Shown piece after piece: positions 55,430 through 63,365 of a stretch of DNA of 64,000 bases. The notes beneath the pieces were generated by a model, which saw only the letters and a program-made list of their open reading frames with translations, searched no databases and had not been told where the DNA came from. Within the stretch, counting starts at the first letter, position 1, and the number at the start of each line of letters is the position of its first letter. This DNA is from CAZSDP01 sp964605665 (GTDB lineage Bacteria > Planctomycetota > UBA8108 > UBA1146), in assembly GCA_964605665.1 (NCBI GenBank), contig CAZSDP010000001.1:186001-250000 (forward strand), read 5' to 3'. The translations under genes were made by a program, and so were the position numbers.

Positions 55430-55953
55430 GAAGTGTCCTTCCCCGAAACTCCTCCGGTTTCAGGCGGTGAGCCTGAACCCTTGATTCGAGAAACCGTGTC
55501 ACGACTCGAATGGTCTTTCGGGTCTCCAACGATAGCGATTTCTCCCCCGTACGCGCGGACTGTCGGTCCTTCCGGGACCGTATCCGGGGTGTAATCTGTC
55601 CCTTTGGCGTAAACCTCAGGACGAATCCGCACGAGGATGCTATCGACCGTTTTCTCGGAGAAGATCAGCACTGCATCGACAGATCTGAGCCCGGCGAGCA
55701 ACTCGGAGCGCTCATTTGCTGGGAAAATCGGGCGATGATCCCCTTTTGAGAGCCGTACGCTGGCATCGTCATTGACACAGACAATAAGGAAATCCCCACG
55801 ACTTTTTGCGTCGTCCAGGGAGCGCAAGTGCCCGACATGCAGCAAATCGAAACACCCGTTTGTCAGGACAATCCGATCCCCTCGTCGTCGGCGTTCTTCG
55901 ACGAGAGTAGCGAGCGCTTCAAGGTCGGAGAATTGTGCGCCTGATCTGTCCAC
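55426..55953 (-). CDS. rfaE2: D-glycero-beta-D-manno-heptose-1-phosphate adenylyltransferase (RfaE2)
   Basis: 175 residues from GTG 55953 with GAGGAGGGG just upstream. Nucleotidyltransferase motif [12 protein letters not shown] (HVGH), then [24 protein letters not shown] and the late [16 protein letters not shown], which is characteristic of the C-terminal half of HldE as a stand-alone protein. It makes ADP-heptose for LPS-like glycans. The C-terminus past residue 150 is a short hydrophilic tail. First gene of the four-gene operon. Confidence 0.88.
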   Translation of the reverse strand: MDRSGAQFSDLEALATLVEERRRRGDRIVLTNGCFDLLHVGHLRSLDDAKSRGDFLIVCVNDDASVRLSKGDHRPIFPANERSELLAGLRSVDAVLIFSEKTVDSILVRIRPEVYAKGTDYTPDTVPEGPTVRAYGGEIAIVGDPKDHSSRDTVSRIKGSGSPPETGGVSGKDTS

Positions 55954-56044
55954 AGCCCCTCCTCAGGAAATGACTGCGACCAGGCTAACCGTTCGTAGAT
56001 TCAGTTTCGAATAGTTCGGTTGCCGGAGTTGTAGAGTCGAGTAC

Positions 56045-57466
56045 TCAACTCATCTCTGAACTCTGATAGAGAGCCGTTGGAATGGCACAGATGCGCTTGG
56101 ATTCGCCAAATATACCAACTGCAACCCCGTGAAGGACTTTCTTGTCTGTATCGTAACGACGACCACGAATAGAGATTCTCGTCGATGATTCAGCGCTTCC
56201 ATGAATCAGAACAACCGCCCTGGGGTTGGAGGTCCGACTTCCTGTCAACAACTCTAGGCGACTCCGAAGCCGAGAAATTCGCTGATCGACCCGCTGTTGC
56301 TCGGCATAAACTTCGTCTTCATCTTCATAAAAAGCGAGGCGCTTCTCTTCCGATAAGTGCCAGACTTTCGAACGATCTTCACCCTCGGTTCCGTGCTTCG
56401 CCTTGAAGTCCTCGAAGAGTTTTCCGTGATAGAGGACCCAACGACGAATCTCGCTCTCAATTTCATGCATTTGCTCGTTGATCCAACTCGCATGCCCAAC
56501 CTCGATCGAAACTGGATGAAAGCCCGATGCGACCGCATCTGCGATTTCAGCACCGCTAATCGCCTCTACCGTTCCTCCCCGAATCACACAACCTTCAGTG
56601 GCAGCTTGCACGGTTCCGCGGGAACGACAGCGACAATCGGTCAGACCTTTGATCACGACCACGTCATCCCCAGCGGTGATCGAAGTCCCGATTGCAGTTT
56701 GGACTTTGACCCTGCCTTCCGCCTCGATGGTCGTGCTCCCTCCCCCAACGATCTCCCCTTCGACTCGGATGTCACCCTCAGCTCGCAGTTGCACACCAAC
56801 TCCGATATCGCCTTCGATGATCAGATGCCCACCAACCTCGATCGTTGTCTCCGCAGCAACTGAACCAGAGATCTTCGCATCCCCGGGCCAGCGATAAGTC
56901 CCCGGCCCGATGCCATGGGAATGCAGGAGCGTTTTGACAATCTTGAGTTCGCTCTCATCTGCATGGAGAAATCCCGTCGCACGCGCCGTCCATACTCCAT
57001 CGTCAACGCTGATGCCGCTTCCGGCCTTCAATACGGGAGATTCTTGAGTTGGAGGGGGAGGGACCGGGTGTCCAAGCACATCGACTCCCACTTGAGCCGC
57101 AGCTCCATCGGTCACCTGAAAGAGAGGATCCCCCTGCTTGACGTAGAGTGGGAGAAGCTCAACGTCGTCGTTCCCGGTTCTCGCTGGAGGGGCGAGCCTG
57201 TCTAGTCCCCCACCATGACCAGCGACCGAGGGGGTCCCTCGAGCGACAATCCAAGGGCCCGTATCCCCCGATTTCCAATCTGAAATGAGCGATTTAAGCG
57301 CTTCCTTAAGGACCCCGTGCTGAATTCCACAACCCTTGAGATACCGGTGAAGCGTATGAGCGTTTAATCCGCGGGGAGGGCGAGGTTCTAGTGGAGAAAC
57401 CGCCGCTTCTAGACCATCTGCGGCGATTTGGAGGTCGAGAGCAGACCGAATTTCATCGTCCAACAA
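56045..57466 (-). CDS. FapA/DUF342-type polymer-like protein
   Basis: 473 residues, TTG start at 57466 with AGGAAGG 7 bases upstream. N-terminal DUF342-like region with LPLYVKQGDPLFQV, then a right-handed parallel-beta segment (about 190-300) with regularly spaced short strands (GSVAAETTIEVGGHLIIEGDIG, LRAEGDIRVEGEIVGGG, IEAEGRVKVQ, ITAGDDVVVIKGL), followed by a helical, coiled-coil-like part (about 325-420) and a small C-terminal domain. This is the architecture of FapA family proteins (DUF342), whose role is unclear but connected to envelope or signalling processes. Divergent from the giant kinase regulator with a palindrome between them. Confidence 0.78.
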   Translation of the reverse strand: MLDDEIRSALDLQIAADGLEAAVSPLEPRPPRGLNAHTLHRYLKGCGIQHGVLKEALKSLISDWKSGDTGPWIVARGTPSVAGHGGGLDRLAPPARTGNDDVELLPLYVKQGDPLFQVTDGAAAQVGVDVLGHPVPPPPTQESPVLKAGSGISVDDGVWTARATGFLHADESELKIVKTLLHSHGIGPGTYRWPGDAKISGSVAAETTIEVGGHLIIEGDIGVGVQLRAEGDIRVEGEIVGGGSTTIEAEGRVKVQTAIGTSITAGDDVVVIKGLTDCRCRSRGTVQAATEGCVIRGGTVEAISGAEIADAVASGFHPVSIEVGHASWINEQMHEIESEIRRWVLYHGKLFEDFKAKHGTEGEDRSKVWHLSEEKRLAFYEDEDEVYAEQQRVDQRISRLRSRLELLTGSRTSNPRAVVLIHGSAESSTRISIRGRRYDTDKKVLHGVAVGIFGESKRICAIPTALYQSSEMS

Positions 57467-57763
57467 GGCCCAACCTTCCTAACTTATTACGCAACAGCAA
57501 CTTACGGACCCGCAGACCCGAAACAACGCCTCCTGGAAGCGAAATCCACCCTCAACAGCGTACAACGCCCTTCTAGAACTCGGCAAACTTGGCCCAGCGT
57601 CCTACACCATCTCCTCTCTACAACAATCAAGATCAACGAATGGATGACCTGGAGGGCTGGGTGTGAAAAAATGTTCACACCTCAAGGATGGGACTCAATT
57701 GGACCTTCATTCGGAGTCGATCAGATTTTCCGGCGGGCCACCTGCCCCGCGAAATAGAGCAAG
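57467..57763. other. Divergent gap between fapA-like gene and kinase gene
   Basis: 297 bp without a supported gene. It should contain both promoters; none near consensus was recognised, and no -24/-12 sigma-54 promoter was seen. It carries one strong inverted repeat (57660-57681). Confidence 0.4.
57660..57681. promoter_or_regulatory. Perfect 8-bp inverted repeat, candidate operator
   Basis: GGTGTGAA (57660-57667) and TTCACACC (57674-57681) are perfect complements with a 6-nt AT-rich spacer (AAAATG). The total length of 22 bp and the AT-rich centre fit a dimeric transcription-factor site. It is about 80 bp upstream of the kinase gene and 190 bp upstream of the fapA-like gene. As RNA it could also form a hairpin, but no T-run follows. 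Confidence 0.5.
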
Positions 57764-60700
57764 ATGAAACAGATCCAACACGATTACCGATTTCTCAAAC
57801 CCCTGGGATCGGGGGCGGAGGGAGAGGTTTGGTTAGCAGAAGATCTCCGAAGGGACCAACTTCTCGTCTCCTGGAAACGACTTTTCGACTCTTCAACAGA
57901 TCGGAAAATCCCGTCCGAGTTTCGAACGTTGCAAGGGATCCAACACCCAGCACTCGCGACGGTTCTAGAGAGTGGATTACTTCCCGATGGAGCTGGTCGC
58001 TGGTTCACAAGCCCATTTTTTCCTGGTCAATCGATCGACAAATTGCCTCGTCCGATAGACCCCGCTCTCCTCGAGGGGATTATCCGACGGGCTGTCGAAG
58101 GGATTGCCGCGCTTCACCGCTCTGGTTACCGCCACGGAGACCTTAAACCGGCTCACTTGCTTTGGAATGGCCCCCGACCTCTCGATGTACAGTTGATCGA
58201 CCTGGGGCATGCTGCGCTCCTCGATGATCCCTCTCCGATCAATGCGGGAACGCCCCCGTACGCAGCTCCCGAATTGTGGAGCTCTTCACCAAAGCCACGC
58301 AGAAACACAGATCTCTACGCCCTCGCGATGATTGCCCTCGAAGTACTCAGAGGAGCACCCGTTCAACAAAGTGTTGCACTGAGTGAGTGGCGAGATTGGC
58401 ACCAACATGGCAACCGCGAGAGTGCACTCTCAGGAATAACAGTGCAGATTCGTGGCGCATTTCACGAAGTGATCCGTTCCTGTTTGCAGCCCGACCCAGA
58501 CGACCGTCCGCTTGACGCGGAAGCGATCTTACAGCAACTGCAACCATTCGAACCGACGAAGGAAGACTCAGCGGAACAACGGAGTCGTTTCGATGAACTT
58601 CCGTTGATCGGTCGGGATCATTGGTTGACCACAAAGTATCAGGAGCTCAACTCTCCCGACGGTCCAGCCGGATTCCTACTGCTTGGAGAGGCGCGATCAG
58701 GACGCACGCGCCTGGTTCGCGCACTTGCCGCTCGCGTCAAATCTCGCGGCGGAATTGCCGTCGAAGGGGCATCTTCCGATCCGATCCACCAACGCGCACT
58801 TTCCACTCTCTCTCAACAGGCCCCCTGTCGTCTCCTCTGGTTCGACAACGTCATGGAACATCACTTTGAATCGGTCATCCAGGGGTGGAAACGGGTACGT
58901 TCTCTCGCTGGCTCCTCCGAGACTCGGCTCATCGCCATCGTCGACCCCTCGGCAAGTTCCGCTGCTTTGGCTCATCTAAAGAGAAGACTTGCCGGCATCT
59001 CTGGTCCAGTAAAAAGTGAGTTCCTGGCGGGGCTCGACCGCACGAGCTTTCACGAGTTGTTTCAATATACTCACCAAAGCAAGGGGCGATCCGCTCTCGC
59101 CCCAACTGAAATCGATGCTCTATGGAGAAGTAGCGGCGGATCTCCCGCCAGTCTTGCACCCGACCCACCTCGCCCACCCTCCTCAAGACACGCACAAAGC
59201 GTGCTCGGACCTCGCTTGGGAAGCTGGTTGGCGCACATTCCAACTTCGCTGCCTTGGCATGTGCTCAAAGAAGCCTCTGGCAATTTAGATGAAGAGCTCG
59301 AGGATCTGTTTCTTTCTTGCGGATCAGGTGGACCAACCCGAGTTGAGAGTCGAGGTGAAACTCGAGTTCTTCCTTGGCCAGCGATCTTCCCCGTTGATTC
59401 GTCGATTCGACACCTCGCTGAAACTTGGAGGGATCGTGACGCTCCCACCGGACGATGGGCAGCGCTCTACCTCGAGGCGATTTCCGGAATCGTGATCTCT
59501 TCCGAAGCTTGGAGAATTGAGGTCGAGTCAGCGCGGCTCCGCGAGGATCCAGTGTCCCTACTCTCTCTGGCTCAAATCGCCCCTCAACCCGAACTGAAAC
59601 ATTGGCTCGAGATCGAAGGACGAGCACTGAGCGGAGAAGCGCAGAGGGTGGTCGATGAGTTGCCCGATCACCCGAGTGAACTCAACTCAGAACAGAGCAT
59701 GATTTGCTCCACGATTCTGCAAACGACGGCCGGTCCAGCGCGAGCACTTCCATACGCGCTGCATTCACTGGAACATGCAGACAAGAGCTCTGTCATGGCG
59801 AGAAAGATACACGCAGCCTGCATCGCCCATGAATCTGGGGACGGAAAACTCGTAGACTCCTTAGTTCGTGATCTCGACAATCGATCAGAATTGAGCCCCC
59901 ATTCCCTTTTCGAACTCGGGTCACTGCACTTACGACGTGGCCGATTCGCCGAGGCTGAGCCTTGCTTAAGTCAAGCGTTGAAACGATCGCGAGGCGGCGT
60001 TTCACCTCCGATCGTTTTGAAGTGCATGTCAGCACTCGCAGGGCACGCTCGTCTCACTGGTGACCTGCAGACCGCCCTTCAACGGATTCAAGTCGCGCAT
60101 CGATACGCATCCTTCTTGAAAGTCGAGGAGGAGAATCCGGGATTGGTGGGAAACCTCGGAGCCATTCTTCACTCGCTCCGTCGGTCTGACGAAGCCCTCC
60201 TTGCCTATCTGCGTGCCAATCAACTGGTGAAACGACGACCCGACCCAAATCTTGAAGTCCATCTGCAACTTGGGCTCGGTACAGTTCTGCGAGATCGTGG
60301 ATCTCTGTTTGAAGCTTATCGCGCTCTGCGACGCTCCGTTCGCCTGGCCCGCACCACCAAAATGGGGCCGATTCTTGCCGCTGCGCTCGGCAACACCGGC
60401 GACCTAGAGCTCCTCATGGGAAACCCTCGAGCTTCGGCAATCCACCGATCTGAACTCCTTGAGTTGGCGGAAAAGGTCGGTGATCCAGCGCTTCTCCGAC
60501 AAGCGCGCATCGCACTCGCGGCGGCCTCTTTGCACCTCGGCCAATGGAATCGATCGAATACCCTTTTGGAAGCTGCTGAAGAAGCCAAAGGAGTCGGAGG
60601 CTTACGACTTGATTCTTGGAATCTCGTCGTTCGCGCAGAATGGCTAGACCTTCATGGCGACAGACGAGCTGCACTCACTGCGGCTGCAGCCGCTCTGCGC

Positions 60701-62638
60701 ACTGCGTTTAGGAGCGGGCGTTCCTACATGGCAGCGACATCACTCCGCTTGATCTCTCGACAGGTCGCTAAACTCGGCGATGTTCCCCGTGCAATTCGAC
60801 TTCTATCACGGGGACTTGAACTCGCTCGTCAAGACCCATGTCCCCCTCTCGCACGAATCCCTCTGGAACTCGAGAAACTTCACTGGACCGAGTCGCTCAA
60901 CGGCGAAAGACGAACCGACCTCCGACTGACCCTCGCTAGGAACGCCAGGCAACACGGCTTACTGGAAGAATTCCTCGTCGCAACAGCACCGATATCAGAC
61001 CTGCTTCCAGACGACCTAGCCGAAGCTCAAGGTGGTTTACGCGGCCGCCTCCTTCGCCGCTACGGTCATGCTGGGATCGACGCATTAGAAAAACGAAGAG
61101 GTTTCACGATCGCAGCAAGAGTAGCGACCACCCGCATGGAACTCCAAGTGAGCAGCTCCACGATCGAGGACTCCCCTGAAGAACCCTCACTTGAATTGCC
61201 CGAACGGCTTCAGAATCTATCGACCAATCTAGGGGCCGATGGCGCCTTGGCGTTGTCACGTCCGATCAGAGCCTGGAGGCATGTCTGTAAGGTCGGCAAT
61301 ATCCAGTCGCCGGAAGCCTCCGATCTGCCGACGACCACAACTCTCTGGCCTGGCTCGACGTGGTCGCTGTGGATCCCGATACACTCCTCAACCCCTTGCG
61401 CCCTATGGTTGCAGGGAAGTGGTCAAGCTCCCGATATCGAATCGCTCGATCTGCGCGGTTGGAATGAGACGATCACAGTTCATAGGTTGAAAAGTAATGA
61501 AGAGCGGCTCAAGAAGCTCGTCAAGCAACTACGCAGCGATCTCCAAGATTCTCGAGAAGAGAAGATATCAGAGCGAGCCCGCCTAGAAACCCAACTGCTG
61601 ACTCAACGGCTCGAGGTGACTCAAGATGGAGAGAGCCCCTCGGAGAACTCCATTTGGATCTCGGAATCCCCCGCGATGAAAGCTCTTGAAGGACTCCTAC
61701 CTCAGTGGGCGAAGAGTCAGCTACCGATTCTACTTTGGGGAGAAAGTGGAGTCGGTAAAAGCGCTCTTCTCTCGCGACTCTCACGCCTCTCTGGAGAATC
61801 TCCGATCACTGAAAACTGCGCAGCATTGCCCGAGCCTCTTCTCGAAGCTGAACTCTTCGGATACGTACCTGGAGCCTTTACCGGGGCAGAACAGGAACAC
61901 AGCGGTCTCTTCGAGCGCGCTGCTGGAAACTCGCTGATTCTCGATCACCTCGATGAACTTCCCCTCAACCTACAGGCAAAGCTGTTGCGGGTCTTAGACT
62001 CAGGTAAGTTCCGACCTCTTGGCGCAGAAGAGGATCGGCAAGTTCAGTTTCGATTGATCGCCACCCTCAGGGATGATCCGCAAACCCTGATCGAACAGAA
62101 TCGTCTGCGCCTCGATCTGTACTATCGACTTCAAGGTATCGAAGGGCATGTCCCTCCTCTTCGCCGCCGCAGGGAAGAGATCGGCCCTCTTTTGGAAGCG
62201 TATCTGAGTGAGGCTGCTCGAATTCAGGTCCGGCCACAGCCAACGATCCACCCACAGGCACTTTCTATCCTTGAGGCTGCAGACTGGCCTGGGAATGTCA
62301 GAGAATTGGTGAATGCCACACAACGCTGGCTGATCCAATCGGTCGATACCCTTCGCCCTGAGGACCTAGACCGGGAATTCGTGCAGACTCCTGCAGTGGG
62401 TGATCCGTCTGGAAACACCGCATTCACAGAGAGAAAGGACGCAGCATCAACGACCGTCGCCACCTGGTCGGGAGAGGACTGGCGAACAGAGACGGAGAGA
62501 TTCCACCGCGGTCTTCTTCGGGCCGCTCTCGATCGCTTCGCTGGGAATCAAACTCAGACCGCTCAAGCTCTCGGAATCAGTAGAAGACACCTGCAAAATC
62601 TGCTCAACAAACTTGATCTCAGGGAGCAAGAGGAATGA
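57764..62638 (+). CDS. Ser/Thr kinase-like - NTPase - TPR - sigma-54 AAA+ - Fis fusion regulator
   Basis: 1624 residues. (1) 10-260: protein kinase fold with the P-loop GSGAEGEVW, K38, HGDLKPAH (H124-H131), DLG (146-148) and APE (168-170); the RD arginine is Gly and the Mg-binding Asn is His131. (2) About 280-560: NTPase-like unit with degenerate Walker A GEARSGRT (Lys replaced by Arg314). (3) About 650-1150: helical TPR-like repeats. (4) 1245-1300: coiled coil. (5) 1305-1530: sigma-54 AAA+ domain with GESGVGKS (K1332), GAFTGA (1370-1375) and LDLYYRL; Walker B reads LILDHLDEL, with His1395 where the family has Glu. (6) About 1590-1620: Fis-type HTH (NQTQTAQALGISRRHLQNLL). A kinase sensor linked directly to an enhancer-binding protein. 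Similar fusions occur in myxobacteria and planctomycetes. Confidence 0.85.
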   Translation: MKQIQHDYRFLKPLGSGAEGEVWLAEDLRRDQLLVSWKRLFDSSTDRKIPSEFRTLQGIQHPALATVLESGLLPDGAGRWFTSPFFPGQSIDKLPRPIDPALLEGIIRRAVEGIAALHRSGYRHGDLKPAHLLWNGPRPLDVQLIDLGHAALLDDPSPINAGTPPYAAPELWSSSPKPRRNTDLYALAMIALEVLRGAPVQQSVALSEWRDWHQHGNRESALSGITVQIRGAFHEVIRSCLQPDPDDRPLDAEAILQQLQPFEPTKEDSAEQRSRFDELPLIGRDHWLTTKYQELNSPDGPAGFLLLGEARSGRTRLVRALAARVKSRGGIAVEGASSDPIHQRALSTLSQQAPCRLLWFDNVMEHHFESVIQGWKRVRSLAGSSETRLIAIVDPSASSAALAHLKRRLAGISGPVKSEFLAGLDRTSFHELFQYTHQSKGRSALAPTEIDALWRSSGGSPASLAPDPPRPPSSRHAQSVLGPRLGSWLAHIPTSLPWHVLKEASGNLDEELEDLFLSCGSGGPTRVESRGETRVLPWPAIFPVDSSIRHLAETWRDRDAPTGRWAALYLEAISGIVISSEAWRIEVESARLREDPVSLLSLAQIAPQPELKHWLEIEGRALSGEAQRVVDELPDHPSELNSEQSMICSTILQTTAGPARALPYALHSLEHADKSSVMARKIHAACIAHESGDGKLVDSLVRDLDNRSELSPHSLFELGSLHLRRGRFAEAEPCLSQALKRSRGGVSPPIVLKCMSALAGHARLTGDLQTALQRIQVAHRYASFLKVEEENPGLVGNLGAILHSLRRSDEALLAYLRANQLVKRRPDPNLEVHLQLGLGTVLRDRGSLFEAYRALRRSVRLARTTKMGPILAAALGNTGDLELLMGNPRASAIHRSELLELAEKVGDPALLRQARIALAAASLHLGQWNRSNTLLEAAEEAKGVGGLRLDSWNLVVRAEWLDLHGDRRAALTAAAAALRTAFRSGRSYMAATSLRLISRQVAKLGDVPRAIRLLSRGLELARQDPCPPLARIPLELEKLHWTESLNGERRTDLRLTLARNARQHGLLEEFLVATAPISDLLPDDLAEAQGGLRGRLLRRYGHAGIDALEKRRGFTIAARVATTRMELQVSSSTIEDSPEEPSLELPERLQNLSTNLGADGALALSRPIRAWRHVCKVGNIQSPEASDLPTTTTLWPGSTWSLWIPIHSSTPCALWLQGSGQAPDIESLDLRGWNETITVHRLKSNEERLKKLVKQLRSDLQDSREEKISERARLETQLLTQRLEVTQDGESPSENSIWISESPAMKALEGLLPQWAKSQLPILLWGESGVGKSALLSRLSRLSGESPITENCAALPEPLLEAELFGYVPGAFTGAEQEHSGLFERAAGNSLILDHLDELPLNLQAKLLRVLDSGKFRPLGAEEDRQVQFRLIATLRDDPQTLIEQNRLRLDLYYRLQGIEGHVPPLRRRREEIGPLLEAYLSEAARIQVRPQPTIHPQALSILEAADWPGNVRELVNATQRWLIQSVDTLRPEDLDREFVQTPAVGDPSGNTAFTERKDAASTTVATWSGEDWRTETERFHRGLLRAALDRFAGNQTQTAQALGISRRHLQNLLNKLDLREQEE

Positions 62639-63365
62639 GTTGCAGATCTTACCGGGAACTTTCGTTCACACTTCGCCGTCGAAAACGTTGCCTCCACTTG
62701 ACATATCCCTCGGCAACGCGCCGTAACCCGCCCAACTAAATCGCCACAAACCACCAAATAAACAGCACTTACAACACCTTCACGATGTCTCTTCGAGGAT
62801 TGGAACGGCGGGTGCTTTGCTTCACTCGGCTGTAAGAGACCTGTGAGGAGGACAGGGGTGGCCGCTGGAATCTGGGCTTACTTCGTCGACACTCGCTATG
62901 GTGTCGCGAAGGAAGCTCGGGGAGGACTCCGGCGCTGCCCCCTCCTTTTTGCCTTCGATTCCTTAAATAGATAAACAACCCGACTTGGAGCAGCGGCTTT
63001 CGCTCCTTCATTCACCACCTGTCAATGAGTCCCTTCTTGACCGCCGCTACTTGCCTAGATACCCTCGAACTGTAGCCCTGTAACGATTCAGGGCGCATCA
63101 TGGGTTCAAAAGAGAGAATCTGCCCGCTGGGACTCCTGAGGTGTGAAGCCTGTGAAATCGGGAGTTCGTTGACTTCACCGAATCGTGACGGTCTTAACTG
63201 GGTGAAGCGAGGCCGATGAGGTATCCAGCGGGGCAGTCCGCTCGTCTTTTCAACTCGATTGGACTTGAACTCGATGTGACGTGGAGGAGCGCTCTCGGAT
63301 CACGCAAGAGATCCCCTGTGACCTCCACTTGAGATTGACGTACCTCGATGTGGGAGAGGAATACT
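62639..63365. other. Long intergenic region after the regulator gene
   Basis: 727 bp without a supported protein gene. It holds the rod-like hairpin at 62846-62950 and, behind it, a smaller stem GGAGC/GCTCC (62987-63006). The right part should contain the promoter of the dockerin protein, which was not recognised. No tRNA-like structure or known riboswitch was seen. Confidence 0.45.
62846..62950 (+). ncRNA. Rod-like structured RNA ending in a T-run (small RNA or extended terminator)
   Basis: The plus strand folds into one long hairpin. Apical stem CGACAC (62887-62892)/GTGTCG (62901-62906) with loop TCGCTATG; it continues through GCTTACTTCG/CGAAGGAAGC with one mismatch and one bulge, then TCTGG/TCGGG with G-U pairs, an internal loop, CGCTGGA (62863-62869)/TCCGGCG (62928-62934), and a basal GGAGG (62847-62851)/CCTCC (62941-62945), followed by TTTTT. 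About 35 base pairs in all. It does not contain the conserved SRP, 6S or RNase P motifs. It could be a small RNA or an unusually elaborate terminator of the regulator gene 208 bp upstream. Confidence 0.4.

Noticed and set aside
57467..57763. Sigma-54 promoter upstream of the sigma-54 activator gene
   Set aside because: No TGGCAC-N5-TTGC-like element was found in the divergent gap.
62846..62950. SRP RNA, 6S RNA or RNase P RNA as identity of the rod-like hairpin
   Set aside because: No GGAA-tetraloop SRP motif in the right place, no central bubble of 6S type, and no GAGGAAAGTCC P4 region of RNase P RNA.
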